Notes: a model not told the origin generated them from the letters alone. A stretch of DNA of 64,000 bases from Macrobrachium rosenbergii (GCF_040412425.1 NC_089795.1:85048663-85112662); one strand, 5' to 3'; counted from the first letter of the stretch, positions 21,140-34,180 are shown. Numbers and translations: made by a program.

Positions 21140-22960
21140 ACCCCATGTGTGTGTATGTGTATGTATGTATGTATGTACAGTATATATATACAAATATATA
21201 CATATATTTGCAGAGTTTACAATTAAACTTCCTGTCCGTCATCAAGAGAACCGAAAACAGTAAAGCAAGGAATGAGCTTGATAAAATATAAATAAATACA
21301 AAGCCAAACCTGCAATGTGTTAGAGCCAGGAAAATCATCCACTTTCAACTTGTATAAAAGGCACAATTTTTACTCCTCGCAGGTGTGGCTCAGGAAAGTC
21401 ACAATCTGTTGTTTTTCTTTAAACGGCATTTTCACAAGGAATGGGGCTGCAGATCCCACGCCCATTCACAAAAATGGGACGAGGATGAACCCATATGCCT
21501 GAATCTCATCCATACTACCAATCCTCAGGGACCCTATATTATATACTCTTAATAATAATAGCTATGATTGAAGTAATGATAATAAAATTCTTGAGAATAA
21601 GCATTATGAAATTCCATTCTTCATATCAATAATAATACTCATTTACATTCAAACCAGGAGATCCTTGCAGCAAGAAAAAAAAAACTAATATAATTCACGT
21701 ACTTCCCAATGCAGTATTATAGAAATCACGATAATAAAAAAGCGACAAGGTATTTATACTATGTTCTTTCAAGTTGTTATAGTACGGAGATTGTAGGGTA
21801 ATTAAAATAAAACACTTTAGCAACAGAAAAGAGAGAGATGAGAAATGGAAGGGAAAAGGAAAGACTGTGTGAAGCAAAAGGGTAAATAAACTGGCGTCAC
21901 ACCATAAAAAAAACAGTGTAGTGGAGAATGAGCTAATTTATAAACCGTTAATCATAAAAATAAAAAATAAACAGTATGAAAAAAAGAACAAAAATGAGAA
22001 AAATACCAATATGGCGATACTAGCAAACGGAGATCGCGGAAAAATTAATTTAGGCCTATAGGCGCTACTATGAAAACGATCAAATTTAAAGAAATAAAAC
22101 AAAATTTCTAAAAAAAAAAAACACACTAGAAAGTTAACGGGAACGTTTTTCTGCTGACGCCCTTACATTATCATCGCTTCGTTCGTAGGCCTAAGCTTTT
22201 AACTGGTTTATCTTTACTCTAAATGATTACCCAATAAGCTTATCATTATTACACAGGTCGATATATTCGACTGACATGAAACAAATGTCTACCTCGATTC
22301 ACCCTTATTCACTGAAGGCATAAGACAGAAAATACATATATATCGCTTTTAGCTCCACGATAATATATATCAGTCCTAAAACTGTAAAGGTTTTTAACAG
22401 CATACAAACCATATTTTCACGTAGTAACTTGCAAGTACAGGAAAACAAATTCTATTTTTATGGTGTATATTACTCATCCATTGGAATGTTAGTACCAAAA
22501 ATACCGTTACGTTAAACATACAGATGTTACGGAAGTGTACAGCTGCCGATAATATATGTACACAGGTGTTCGGGTAGATTCACTCTCGCTTTCTGCACAA
22601 GTGTTCGCGAATTAGTCACAACGGACACAATGGAAGACATTCGACAAAAGACACATAAAAACAACAGGAGACATAAAAACAATGCCGTATGTTTGTCTGC
22701 GCGGTTTATGCTTGTTCATCCGAAGACATTCACGCGTAAACACTGTCGGGAGTTTGAAACACACAAGATGGACACTGACAGATCAGACGGACAGGGAAAA
22801 TGGCAGATAAATAAGCAGTAAACTGACAGACAGCTTCGTGCGTCGAAAATGAAAGCTCCATTCAACAGAAAGTTGGACAAAAATAAAAATATAGATCGGG
22901 GCTCCTGTCTCTGAGTGACTTAATTGTTGTGTCATAATGGAGTAAACAGACTCACTAGAA

Positions 22961-22965
<5 letters not shown>
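21140..22965. other. Intergenic, no supported gene
   Basis: Contains a short (TGTA)n/(TA)n stretch near 21150-21210 and several A homopolymers. No frame longer than about 65 codons outside repeats and no recognisable exon. Confidence 0.4.

Positions 22966-23007
<42 letters not shown>
22966..23007. repeat. (GA)n microsatellite
   Basis: About 42 bases of GA followed by a short G-rich stretch (23017-23040). Confidence 0.9.
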
Positions 23008-23009
<2 letters not shown>

Positions 23010-23011
<2 letters not shown>

Positions 23012-24523
23012 CCGAAGGGGGGGGAAGGGGTGTTTGGGGAGACGTTGGTGAGGTCATCAGCGAAAAGGAATTTCATATGCCCTGTCACCCAGCCACCCTC
23101 CTCCCCCTCTCTCCACCACCAGACTACCCGGGCATCTGAAACCTCTACGGCCACCTGTGAATGCCTTAGTGAGTGCCTTCATTTTGTCCATTCCTCTCTC
23201 TCTCACCCCCTAATACTGAAGGGCCATTCACGGCCCCACCTAACCAGAATACCCCCAGACACCTCTGCTGAAATTAAGAGATCAACAACAGGGGCACCAA
23301 ATACACACGCGGAAAATCAGCAGTGTCAGACGAGGCTCAAAAAAATTAATTACGTCTAGTAAACCTGATGCCTCCTCCCAGGCAGGCACCCAGCCACCCA
23401 GGGGAGGGTGCCCTAACAGCAGTCATCACACTACAGAAGGTCCGTCCGTCGTCATCAGTGGAAGAAGTCCTGGCGCTTGGGACGCCCTATTAGGCAAAGC
23501 CCTGACTATGTGACTGGGCATGCGAGCAGGTCAAATCAAACTTTACATTCCGCGTAAGTCAAATGGCTGGCAATGCCAATGGTAGGACCATCTTGCCTCC
23601 CCTGTTCGAGCGGCTACCAACATCATCATCATATTGGTTCCATTTATCGCGGGGTTGGGTGTCCCACGATTTTAGACTACACTCAACAGCCATTTGTCAT
23701 TTAATTGCGTCACTCGTGAATGCTTCATAAAGAACAGGGAAACTTACCTTTCAAGAACGGTATGTTGGGGATGTCCTTTGCCAAAGCTGCCTACATATTA
23801 CAGTCCCGAAATCCTTAAAATCAAATAAAAAGATCCACTTAAAACTTTTACACACACACACCTCATCCCAAAAGGACTTTAACGCTGAACACAAAAGTTG
23901 TCGTACCTCACAACACTGCCAAACTGTTACACTTTGCCATCTTGGTCGAAATACGAGACGATGCAAAAAACACAAGCTCGTGTAGTAATACCAATAAAGA
24001 TTTAGTCATCGCACTTCCTCTGCGGAATTACATTAGGCAATGGTGGAAACATCTCATGCGTCTGGCAGGCCGCACCCGTGTTCCCCTTTCCCTTTCTATC
24101 ATTAATGTACTTTGGTTTTGTTTTTATTTAACACCAACAGATTGTCTTCTACGGCTTTAACGACGGTAGCTTTGTCGTTCTAGAATGACGATTAGGCCTT
24201 ACTAAACGAATATCTGTTTGTTAAAAGGCATAAGAGACGTAGAACGAATAAAAGGGCAGATAAAAAGAGCTAAACGAGGAACAGATCCTTGAAAGATTGT
24301 GTAATGGAGAGAGCAAAAAAATTCCTCAGTAGTCCGTGACGCAAGAAGCACACCATTGCTTCAAAGGGCCTGAGGCACTCTCTCGCACTTTTAGTGGATT
24401 TACTTGGCGAGACGGACAAAACATCGCAGTGCGTCCGTCCATACGAAAAAGAACGGCTTTTTCTTTCTCTGTCTATCTCGTCTTTTTTCTGTACTCGGCG
24501 AGTTCACTCTGACGAATGCAACG

Positions 24524-24525
<2 letters not shown>
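23010..24525. other. Intergenic, no supported gene
   Basis: The part 23080-23720 has higher GC than its surroundings and a 109-codon plus frame (23030-23359) rich in Pro, Ser and Thr. No homology, start context or splice partner is evident. Confidence 0.35.

Positions 24526-24590
<65 letters not shown>
24526..24590. repeat. (CT)n microsatellite
   Basis: About 65 bases of uninterrupted TC. Confidence 0.95.
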
Positions 24591-24592
<2 letters not shown>

Positions 24593-24853
24593 GCACACAC
24601 GCACTTGCACTTCAAAGGTAAGTGTATGGATATTAATAAAAAAAATACCACTTGATGCACGGAGGCCCATTAGTATTGATAAATACACACACGGTGTATA
24701 TTCCCAGCATATGTGCACATACTGATGTATTGCACAAGACAAATGGACAGGCAATGCGCGCGCACCATGTTTAGCCTGATTGTATTCAAATTACAAGAAT
24801 ACAGACAATGGAGAAAAACATTATTATGCATTGTTGGTTTTTAGTTTTGCCGC

Positions 24854-24856
<3 letters not shown>

Positions 24857-24900
<44 letters not shown>

Positions 24901-24945
24901 GCAAACAGCCCAGGCCTTGGAATAATGTTTTGCGTGTATGAGGGC

Positions 24946-24977
<32 letters not shown>

Positions 24978-25013
24978 AGAGAGACAGAGCCAGAGACAGC
25001 GAGAGAGAGAGAG
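24857..25013. repeat. Two (GA)n tracts
   Basis: GA tracts at 24857-24898 and about 24957-25013, separated by about 58 bases of unique sequence. The second is interrupted (GAAGAGAGACAGAGCC). Confidence 0.9.
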
Positions 25014-26395
25014 ATGAGAATGTGTTAAAAATAGTAAAAACAAAACGAGGGAAAAAATGATGAAAGTTTCGACAGAGTTTGAGAGATGGAGGTCTGTTGC
25101 CGGTGAGGGGTTGGGGAGGGGTAGGAGATTTGTTGGTAGGAGATCTGAAGGGGGAGGGGGTTGGTGTTAGAAGTAAACGGGAAATATTTGGTTTTGGGAG
25201 CTGCAGCCAGAAGTGCAGGAATGCTAATAACAGCAGCGAACGGGATTGAGAAAGAGGCCAGAGAATTAAGAATGGCGGGTTTAGAGAGAAAAGGAATAGG
25301 AGAGGGTGAATAAGTAAACAAGTAAGAATATGATCAATTTGTAAACGGGAGAGGAGAGAGAGAGAGATAAGGAATTAATTCATTTTGAGATCGATTGCAA
25401 AGCGATATCGACGAGGAATTGTTGAGAGAAAGAGAGAGAGAGAATAAAACATAAGGAATGAATTCATTTTGAGGTCGATTACAAAGCAAAATCGACGAGG
25501 AATTAGAGAGAGAGAATAAAAAGATAAGGAGTGAATACATTCCGAGACCAGTCACTAAGTGAAATCAACAAAGAATTATTACAGATTTTCGTCGTGTAAC
25601 AGAAAAATAAAGTTTTAAGAGCGGGAGTGGGAACTTGAAACCTGTAAATGAGAGTAAGAGAGATAACAGACGATAAGAAATGATAGGTAGCAGTGGAGGG
25701 AGAAGTGAGAAGGACTGAGAAACGGCAAAAGCACGGAGGGACAAGCTTCGTGACACTAAAAGGGGAAGAAAAAGAGAGAAAGAGAATGATGTCATAATGA
25801 ACAGATTTAAAAAGAGAAAATATTGACAGTTTTCAGATGAGGAACTTACTTTGCAGACAAGTACGTAGAATTAGAAACTCGCGTCTATAAATTCATTATT
25901 TTTTACTGAACATAATATAATTAAATATACTTAAAAGATCATTAGAACTTAAAATAATATGGAAATGTCCAGTGACTTTCACAGAGGAAGCCAAGATTCG
26001 TCAGTGTGTCTAAAAAAAGATCGCTAACGTCAAAATCCTTTTCTTTCCTAACAGTCTTGGACAGAAGACAATTCCTGTGTTGACGAAGGTACCACTCGGA
26101 AGACAGCGAAGTAATTATGCTGTCAACATCAATGTAAAGAACCTTGACAGGTTTAGAGATAGCGGGAAGGTTACCATGAACAATTTCCTTCGAATATAGA
26201 GTGACAAAGACTAATGCCAATCTATATCTTTGTTATCTGGATGAAAGATCTGATATAATACTCTAGTTGGTCTCGGGTCTTAGAGGGGCATATTGCAGCA
26301 AGCAGGTTGTATGTTGTATGTTTCAGTAATTAGTGTTTTTATTTTTCAAACATAACAGGGGCATTGAACCCATGCTCAACCCCATCGCCCAATTC
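25014..26395. other. Purine-rich intergenic stretch
   Basis: From 25014 to about 25800 the plus strand is strongly purine-biased. It holds a short imperfect tandem of about 80 bases (GAATTCATTTTGAG(A/G)TCGATT(G/A)CAAAGC around 25375 and 25457). A 92-codon minus frame at 25942-26220 is unassigned and has an in-frame stop just upstream. Confidence 0.45.
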
Positions 26396-26399
26396 TCTC

Positions 26400-26820
26400 T
26401 CTCTCTCTCTCTCTGCCAAGGGCACCCCAGCAGATAGGTCCTCCACCGGGACTGTGTGCCCACGAGTGAGTCAGTTCTCCTGCCAGGCCGGGAAGCATCT
26501 CTGGAGGAGGGCCTCACAACGGGCGCGGGAGCCAAGGCTTCTTATGGAAGAAATTCCTGTAGTAGGGTTTCCTGCCCCTCTCCCAGGGTTGCCTTCCCAG
26601 AGGGAGCCAGGGCACCCCTGACAGGGAGGTCCTTCTATAGGGCTGCCTTCCCACGAGGGAGGCAGGGGCTCTTGCCAGGCCGGGAAGCATCTGCAGAAGC
26701 GACTCTCGCAAAAGTTGTGGAAGTACAAGATTTCCCACGGAAGGCATCCCTTGAGAACCGTATCCATCCTTCCCCCTGGGATGCCTTCCGTTGCCAGGAA
26801 GGTCCTCCTCCAGGTCAAAA
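26400..26820 (+). repeat. GC-rich degenerate direct repeats (TGCCAGGCCGGGAAGCATCT)
   Basis: TGCCAGGCCGGGAAGCATCT occurs at about 26480 and again about 200 bases later. Around them are variants of CTGCCTTCCCA(C/G)(A/G)GAGGGA(G/C)(G/C)CAGGG. Several frames on both strands stay open (up to 161 codons) because the block is GC-rich. I read it as a diverged minisatellite, much higher in GC than its neighbours. Confidence 0.6.
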
Positions 26821-27258
26821 TTTATTGCTTATTGTCCTTTTCGAGAATAATGACTTTATGGATGAACAAAGGAACATGCAAACGCTACAGTCAACAAAGA
26901 ACAAATTAGCTGTGTACGTGTCACGTTCAAAATCACGTTGACGTACGTCCATAGAGACTATACATAGTGTTTCGAACGCTTATTAATAGAGTATCGATAT
27001 CTAATTCAATTTGTTACGAATTATGGTTCCTAAGAATTACTTATGTACTTTATGAACTTTCCAGGGAAAGTTGCAGTTGGGCGTCAGAAGGAATTGACTT
27101 GTAAGTAAAACTTACTTAATTTTAGTTTTTTAGATTGCTGAAGAACAATTCTTTAATGTAACTTTATCGCCCTTCGAACAATTTGATCTTCTCCCGGCAT
27201 AGAAAAGAACAATAATCATTAACTTTCAGAAGCTATTATGAGTAGATGTACTCTCAAT

Positions 27259-27261
27259 AGG

Positions 27262-27357
<96 letters not shown>

Positions 27358-27480
27358 AGGATAAACCCTATTCAGACGGAACAAGCCCACCACGGGGGCC
27401 ATTGACTTGAAATTCAAGCTTCCAAAGGATATGGTGTTCTTTGAAAAGACGTAACAGGTGATAAAGGGAAATGCAGTAAA
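27259..27480 (-). repeat. Family B repeat, copy 2, with (ATT)n tail
   Basis: A pure (ATT)n tract of about 95 bases (27259-27354) is followed by the reverse complement of the family B block (GGAACAAGCCCACCACGGGG, TTGACTTGAAATTCAAGCTT). Orientation is minus, with the simple-repeat tail at the element's 3' end. An apparent poly-Asn frame across the tail is an artefact. Confidence 0.8.
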
Positions 27481-27484
27481 AAGA

Positions 27485-28385
27485 GACCAGTTATCAGAAA
27501 AGAAAGAATAGTAAATAAAGAGATAAAAAGGACGGAAATTATGAAATGCAAGGCGAGTAGCTTTGGGCCAGTAATGCGTTGCATCTTCGCCTGAACTTTT
27601 GAGGTTCAAAGGTTCAAATTGCATCTGTATGTTAGCCAGAGAATTCTTTTCAAGGATTTTCCCAACAACTTATTTTTATATGTGTGTTCGTGAGTATTTC
27701 AACCAACGATGGGTAGGCTGAAAATTTGAATGCCATCTTGATTCATGCGTAGTTCTCCATATGCTGATAAACACGCTCGTGTGAGTGCCAAAAAAAAAAA
27801 GAAAGATAAACAGAGAAACGGACATAGTACGAGTACGTGTAGACTGAAGATAAAGAGACCGTTTTAATATACAGTTCCGAACAGACAAATAATCTATCTT
27901 CCGCTAGTCGTGCCATTCCTGAAGCATCTAAAATTTCGGAAATTTTTCAAGCGTGTGATTCCTAGTAGACTAATAATGTTCAGGGCATTGAGAAATGACT
28001 GTATTTTATAAGCCAGTGCATGCGTACGTTGAAAATGAAGACCATTGCTTTGAAGTAACTAAACTAGGGCTTAAAAATGAATTACAAGCACATCTACGTC
28101 AAGAATTTTGTCTCAACAAACTTACATTTTTTTCACGACTGCCAGTCATCTGAATCAACGGCTTTTTAGCTGTGGCAGTATGAACTGATTGTAGGAATAC
28201 TAGTCAGAAACTTTTCCAGACATATAAAGAAATATACAAATATACTGCATACTGTGCTTTCGACGAAAGACAGTATGCATGCAAATATGCATCTTCATTT
28301 ACATCTGAATACAAAATTGATTGATTTCTAATAATCCCAAGAAAAAATAATACAATTATTTATTGTCAATGGTTGGGGTGGTGGG
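27485..28385. other. Intergenic, no supported gene
   Basis: No recognisable coding signal. The first ~130 bases may be the decayed 5' part of the family B element. Confidence 0.4.

Positions 28386-28388
<3 letters not shown>

Positions 28389-28441
<53 letters not shown>
28389..28441. repeat. (GA)n microsatellite
   Basis: About 52 bases of GA. Confidence 0.95.
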
Positions 28442-28445
<4 letters not shown>

Positions 28446-28924
28446 CCATTAGCATAAGCACTCAAAGGAAATCCGTCCATTGATAGGATAAGCAGTAAAA
28501 GGCTCTAAACTTAAACTTAATAAACAACCATTCCTGAACAGATCAATAAAATCAATAAACAAAATTAGCATAAGATCACTGTGGACGCTGAAATACATAA
28601 TAAAATGAACGATTTGCTACAAAGTTGTGACGCTAGATACGCTTGTCATTTGAGATAATGGCCGGAATTCGAGGGAGTAATGACTTGCCGGGAATTGGGA
28701 GCAGGTACAGAATTCAAGAGATATATATAGAGGTTCCTTCCAAAAGCTCCCGTGGTGTAATATGTCCGTCTTTTGCAATTCCACTTCAGTCACACCCCAC
28801 GTCCAAAAAACGGATTGTCATTCAGCCTGGGATCAATATTTCATACAAGTTTCCCAATTTCGCCCGTGGGCCTTCCAGTTCTTACCAGCTTCTGCCGTCA
28901 TCTTGATCTGGAGGGAAAATCACC

Positions 28925-29349
28925 TGATTCCAGAGATCAAAAAAGAATGCCGCTTTGATATATGGAGCAGAAACATGACCGGTAAAAAGAGCGCAAGAGA
29001 AGAAATTGGCTGCGGTTGAGATGAATATGCATAGTTGGATGTGTGGAGTGACAAAAATGGACAGGATCGAGAATGAAAGAATAAGGGGACTACGAAAGTC
29101 GTAGAGCTATCAAAGAAGGCCCAGGATAGAAGCCTGCAGTGGTATGGCCATGTGATGAGAAGGGATGAGGCATATGTGAGGAGGAGAGTGATGCGGATGG
29201 AGGTGCCTGGTGGGGGAGCAAGAGGAAGACCAAAACGAAGGTGGATGGATGTAATTAGAGAAGATCTGAGAGACAAACAATTGTCAGAGGATGATGTGTT
29301 TGACCGAGCCAGGTGGAGGAAAGCTGTCCGAAACATCGACCCCAAATAA
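28925..29349 (+). pseudogene. LINE (RTE-like) C-terminal fragment, best preserved in the window
   Basis: With one or two frameshifts the plus strand gives YGAET-like sequence, then MNMHSWMCGVTKMDRIENER, TKVVELSKKAQDRSLQWYGH, then an intact 65-codon frame from VMRRDEAYVRRRVMRMEVPG through RGRPKRRWMDVIREDLRD to RKAVRNIDPK and a stop. This is the typical C-terminus of endonuclease/reverse-transcriptase proteins of RTE-type LINEs. The polymerase core is absent, so it is a 5'-truncated dead copy. Confidence 0.85.
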
Positions 29350-29628
29350 AAGTTGAGAAATGAGTTTCTTGAGTGAACATTTAAATGAGTTATTGTACTT
29401 TCCTTGAAACTGGAAAGGGTCATACGATGAGAACCTTTTGTAAAAAGGAATAATGGATGTTGCCTGAAATACAGTAGTTCAGATTTTTGTCTTTATATTC
29501 TTGTTCATATGCAAGTTCATTTTGTCATTGTGACCTGTTCACATTTTTATTTGCTGTGCGTATCTTTCGGAAATGTAATAGTAAAAACACTTCGTCAAAA
29601 GTGTCAAGCCATCTTATAGTGTGTGCAT

Positions 29629-29677
29629 ATACATACATACATACATACATACATACATACATACATACATACATACA

Positions 29678-29753
<76 letters not shown>
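29629..29753. repeat. Compound microsatellite (TACA)n(TA)n
   Basis: About 18 tetranucleotide CATA/TACA units followed by about 48 bases of TA. Confidence 0.95.
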
Positions 29754-29754
<1 letters not shown>

Positions 29755-29756
<2 letters not shown>

Positions 29757-32369
29757 TAATGCGTTTTGAGAGACTTAAAAGAGGGTGGCCTGGCACATTG
29801 GAATGCTGAAACACACACACAGAATTTGTATGCGTGTGTTGGTGATAACTTTGCTCATGTCGAAAGGAACTTTTTAAATTGAATTCCTGAGTTCCTAATC
29901 TCTCGATAAATTTTTTTGACTTGGGAGCCAAATATTATATCCCCTCAATATATATCACTATAGCTAAACTGGCCTTCTATGATAGACCTATCGGTTTTTA
30001 TAGTTTTCCAACACTGTTACTGGGCTAAACATTATTACTTTAAGAGTAATTTACCTATTCTCAGTTATCCTTGATATACTTTTGGTAATTCTAAGTACTA
30101 GCTCCACGCCCGTTTTTACCTTGGAAACTGTTTTTTTCTACATTTTTAGGGCTTCTGATACTGGCGGTGAGTTTGTTTGCTGTCGGCCAACTGTTATTTG
30201 CCCCCTAACTCTACTCAACGGTAAAGGGGAACTGTGGGAATTCGGGGTTTGGGTGGGGGAGAACACAGAAATGGAACTGGCATGTTTACGTTGGCGAGTC
30301 GCCCTCTGGAGGGGAAAAACGAGAGGGAGCCATTCGCCAACAGAAGGGGTTAAATGCATTTCGCCGTGTTTAGTACTGGCATCGGGGGGATGGAATGTTC
30401 CTTCTCCGTGTTTAGAACTGGCCCAGGTGGTTACCCATACGTTAACATGTTATTGCACTTGCCGGACGTGATATGAACCGTTCCAAACAGACGTACCCGT
30501 GCTCTGTCTTGTGAAGATCGCGTATGGAAACCCTTTTTGGATGGACTTCAGGGGTTAATTACAGGTTAATTACATTTGTGCGACAAAAATTGAAGATAAA
30601 TCCATAATTAGCAACCAAAAAACTGTAGAAAAAGTCAAGTTGGAAGGGAATCGCCGACACGGAGCTACTACTTAGATCTATTTAATTTATTTTGTGCAAT
30701 TCTTATTGATATGTGTACAAGATACTTATAAATCTACCTTGCTGAAGATAATCGCTTGGCCTGGAAAGTACGTGCAATGAACAGTCTTATCAAGATAACG
30801 CAGTTATTGCTTACTGTTTTCTATGAAGACTAAAGATTCGTTTTCTTTGATGGCCACCAAGCCTCACATTAATACAACATTTCTTGGTCTCTTTTAAAGC
30901 ATTATATAAGTTTTTGCTTTTATTAATTACAATTGAGACCGCTTAAAAATTAAGATTTTTTTAATGAGCTCTAATTTTACCCCTCTCATATTGATTTATT
31001 TAGAAATGAAACTCGAACTGGAAGTTTGATGGCAGGCCGTTGAACATATTTGATATTATAAGTCACTTTTATATAAGACAAGTGTTTTCACGAATATTGT
31101 CATGATTTCATTTTTTAATCCAAAAGCTGTTACATTTTGAAATTTATAAGGAGTCCTTGTGCTTTGTCCGAACATAGGCCTATCTTAAAATGTTTATGTA
31201 AATCAGTAACATTAACAATCATTAAATTCTTTTACAGTTTAATCTTACTGATGGTTTAAGACAGTGAAGCCTAACGCGTTTTCGTAGTCAGGCTTCGAAT
31301 TTTAAATACTCAAGTTACTGGAAATCTAGGTGTGGAAACTCTGAGTATAAATTCTGTTTCTTAAAACAGCTCTATGTTGTTTGTTGTTAAAGTAATCAAT
31401 TGGACTTTTTAATAAGTCTGGATTGAATCCATGTCCCTATTTCGCTCTCAAATCAATCAAAACCTATTTTAATTGGCGTTTATTAATCTCAAACACAATT
31501 CAATGATTTTGAACTTGAAAACATTCTATAAGGTATCATTTACAATTTATACTTTTGGTCAAATATTTGCAGATTTACTTTGTTGAAAAATATGAGATTA
31601 TTGTTCTTTTTTCCATAGTTTTCTTGGTGGATGGTTTCCAGTCACTTAGCAACCCAAAATAGCTTACTGAAAGTAGCACATACATCAAACTCACGTCCCC
31701 CTCCCCCCTCTCAAAATTAGGTTTTTGAGGCTTGAAAGTAGTGCCGAGTTTGCTAAGGAGCAAAAAGCCTATTTGAGTTCTTGGTATATTTATTGTTTCT
31801 ATTCTGATGTTATACTTTTGGTATATTCTGCCACCACTTACACAAGACACTGATTCCTCGTTGGTAGGTGTTTCCCTTTAGATACTTATACTTTGCTTTA
31901 TTATATACCTCTTAGCTATGATTACATTCTGTCTATACTTTGATTACTATTTCTGCATCTAACTGACTATTCTTTGTAATTATTTGAATTCTTTCACTCT
32001 TTGTCTCCCACTGGAAAATAATATCAGCATTTTAATTTTACAGTATTTTTCTACTTTTCTTATTTCTTGTTCATTTATTTTTCGCTGGTGCTGTATAGTA
32101 CAATATAATCTACAAATGATCCCACATCCTATGCAACACTACTTCTGTGACCAAGTAAAAAATATAAGAACTTAAACAGGGTCCCTGGTCCATATTTACA
32201 TTCAGGGAAATCTTTTCTGTTAGACGCATACGGTCACACCACTACTTACAAGCTTCACATATATTTCGGACAAGTATAATTTTCATTATATGATATATAT
32301 TTTCTTATATAGTGTTATAACATTTACGTTCTTTATATATGTTTAACCATCTTAAAGGCTTTTCTTTAC
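29755..32369. other. Intergenic, no supported gene
   Basis: The 30150-30480 part is richer in GC and holds a 129-codon plus frame without recognisable domain. Inside it is the CGCCGTGTTTAGTACTGGC repeat listed separately. The remainder is AT-rich and empty to my reading. Confidence 0.4.
30366..30424. repeat. CCGTGTTTAG(T/A)ACTGGC direct pair
   Basis: TCGCCGTGTTTAGTACTGGC and CTCCGTGTTTAGAACTGGCC lie about 40 bases apart in the same orientation. The same core forms the arms of palindromic elements at 38176-38268 and within 47848-48128, so this is probably a degenerate member of that family. Confidence 0.55.
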
Positions 32370-32720
32370 AACTTGCCTAGGCTTAAAATGTCTGTTGTCC
32401 CTTTAGCTGGTGTAAAACCATATACAGTTTGACCGCTGTTATTTCCTCTCTGAGCCTCGTCTCCATAGCTGTGCCCTTTCTCGTTTCTGTAGAACCTAAA
32501 TTTTTTACCTTTGTGGTTTCCACAATTCTTGATGTCTCCCTGATTCTGGCATAAAGGGTTAATGAGACATCTGCTGCTTATGCTTCTTTGGTTCTTGGAT
32601 CATTCCAAAAGTGACCACTCCTTCCTAATGGAGGATATTTCATACCTCTGCTGACATTCCGTCAGGGTCTAATCATTTACAATATGCAACCAGTTTGGGC
32701 TTTTCTTTCGAGATTTCTGA
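32370..32720 (-). pseudogene. Possible LINE reverse transcriptase N-terminal fragment
   Basis: The minus strand near 32650-32720 reads EISKEKPKLVAYC, a stop, then LDPDGMSAEV. This resembles the ...GKAxGPDGxPxEVWK block that begins many LINE reverse transcriptase domains. Downstream sequence is too decayed to confirm. Confidence 0.4.
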
Positions 32721-33479
32721 AGAGCCCTGGGTTTATGAGCACAAATATAGCCTGCTGCATGAATATTATTATATAAAGCGAATGCAGAGTTTGGGTTCAT
32801 GACTACCGTAGGCCTAGTAAGCATTTTTGTGGCAGGCATTTCAGAGGGAATATGAGCTAACCAGCCTTACCTTTACCTAACCTAACCTCGGATGCCGTGC
32901 CCTAACCTGACCTGGGGGCTTCCCCCCCTCCCCTGAATCCCTCTAAATAAGTCTTGACCCATTGCTCTGCATTCTATTCAATTATCTTATTTTTAAATGT
33001 ACTTGAGTGAGTAAATCAAGTCAAATGCTGATACGGGACAAAAGAACGCCATGAAATAATGAACAATGTTAACAGTAAGAAATATTTTAGTATACCATAT
33101 TAAATAAATCAAAGAAAATCCATTCCAATAAAAGAAAACGATTTATGGTATAACACAAATAAGATTAGAAGTATCAAGACTATAGCCATAACGTTATAGG
33201 AAAACTGGAATATTTTTCAGGTACATTGATTTAAATAATCGTAGTGAAAAATAATAACAAAGATTTCAAAGATTGTGAATTCTTGAATAATTGTCCTAAA
33301 ATAAGCACTATAATTACGATAATGCAAAAAAAAAAAAAAGTCAAAATGTACGACAACACATTTCATAGACATTAGTAGAAAATATTGTAATTTCAACCAT
33401 GGCGAGATACATCGAGAAAACAAAATGGGAGGATTTCTCAAGATAATTCAATAAGCATAGATGGCGGAATGAAAGCTCA

Positions 33480-34180
33480 GTTTTAACAACGCCAGGGAGA
33501 AGGTTTTGTGATTGTTGCAGTTTCAGAGTAAAGGGAGTGAAAGACCTTTTATACTTGCACTTTGAATTAGGATATGGCGATGGTAATGATATTTCCTTGT
33601 TAAAACCGAATAAAGATTATTCAAATCATAATTACAATTGTTATGAAAAGGGAAAATCACTTCTTTCACAGAACCTTGAATTAAAGACAAAGATTCCATG
33701 GGAGTTCGGAGTGATGATTTCCAAACAGGTGAACAGTGCTCCAGTATAAGGAACATAAGATCTAGAGCAAGTGGCTTTCATAGCATTTCTGTGGATACAA
33801 GAATCCTTATAAGCAGTGCCTAGCTTTCTGGTACCATTAGGTGGTATGTTTTTGATCACTGCAACAAAGAAAGCTACGAGGCTAAGGCAACGTCTCGAAT
33901 GCTTAAAGATTCAGAATCATCACGTAAGGTTTCCTTATGAATGGTGACTCATGAATGGGATCATAGCACGAAGTCGGCTATTCACTGAAGCTGTGGTTAT
34001 TTTTCCGTAGTTTAGCTTCATGTCAACTGAAGTACACCTCTTACTGGCCAAGTAATAATATCCGTCAAGGCTGGCAGTAACATTACTAAGCATTCCCAGG
34101 GAGCGATTGAGTGCAGCAAGAGCTGTTTCACCACTATACTGAACCATCTTATTTCTTAAGCCATCATTCATGTTACCAAC
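33480..34180 (-). pseudogene. Decayed LINE C-terminal fragment (LEHCSPVW block)
   Basis: The minus strand reads LEHCSPVWKSSL, then SLIQGSVKEVIFPF and CNYDLNNLYSVLTRKYHYHR. This matches the LEYCSPVW...L..V...... block followed by YDL.HRR in crustacean LINE polymerases. Upstream, GTRKLGTAYKD...ALCIHRNA-like pieces and a 78-codon frame (33935-34171) fit the preceding connection region. Frames are broken at several points. Confidence 0.6.

Noticed and set aside
25942..26220. 92-codon minus-strand frame with coding-like composition
   Set aside because: An in-frame stop follows the only nearby acceptor-like CAG, and no family is recognisable.
26456..26941. 161-codon plus-strand frame in GC-rich repeats
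   Set aside because: Open frames on both strands over internally repeated GC-rich DNA point to composition, not coding.
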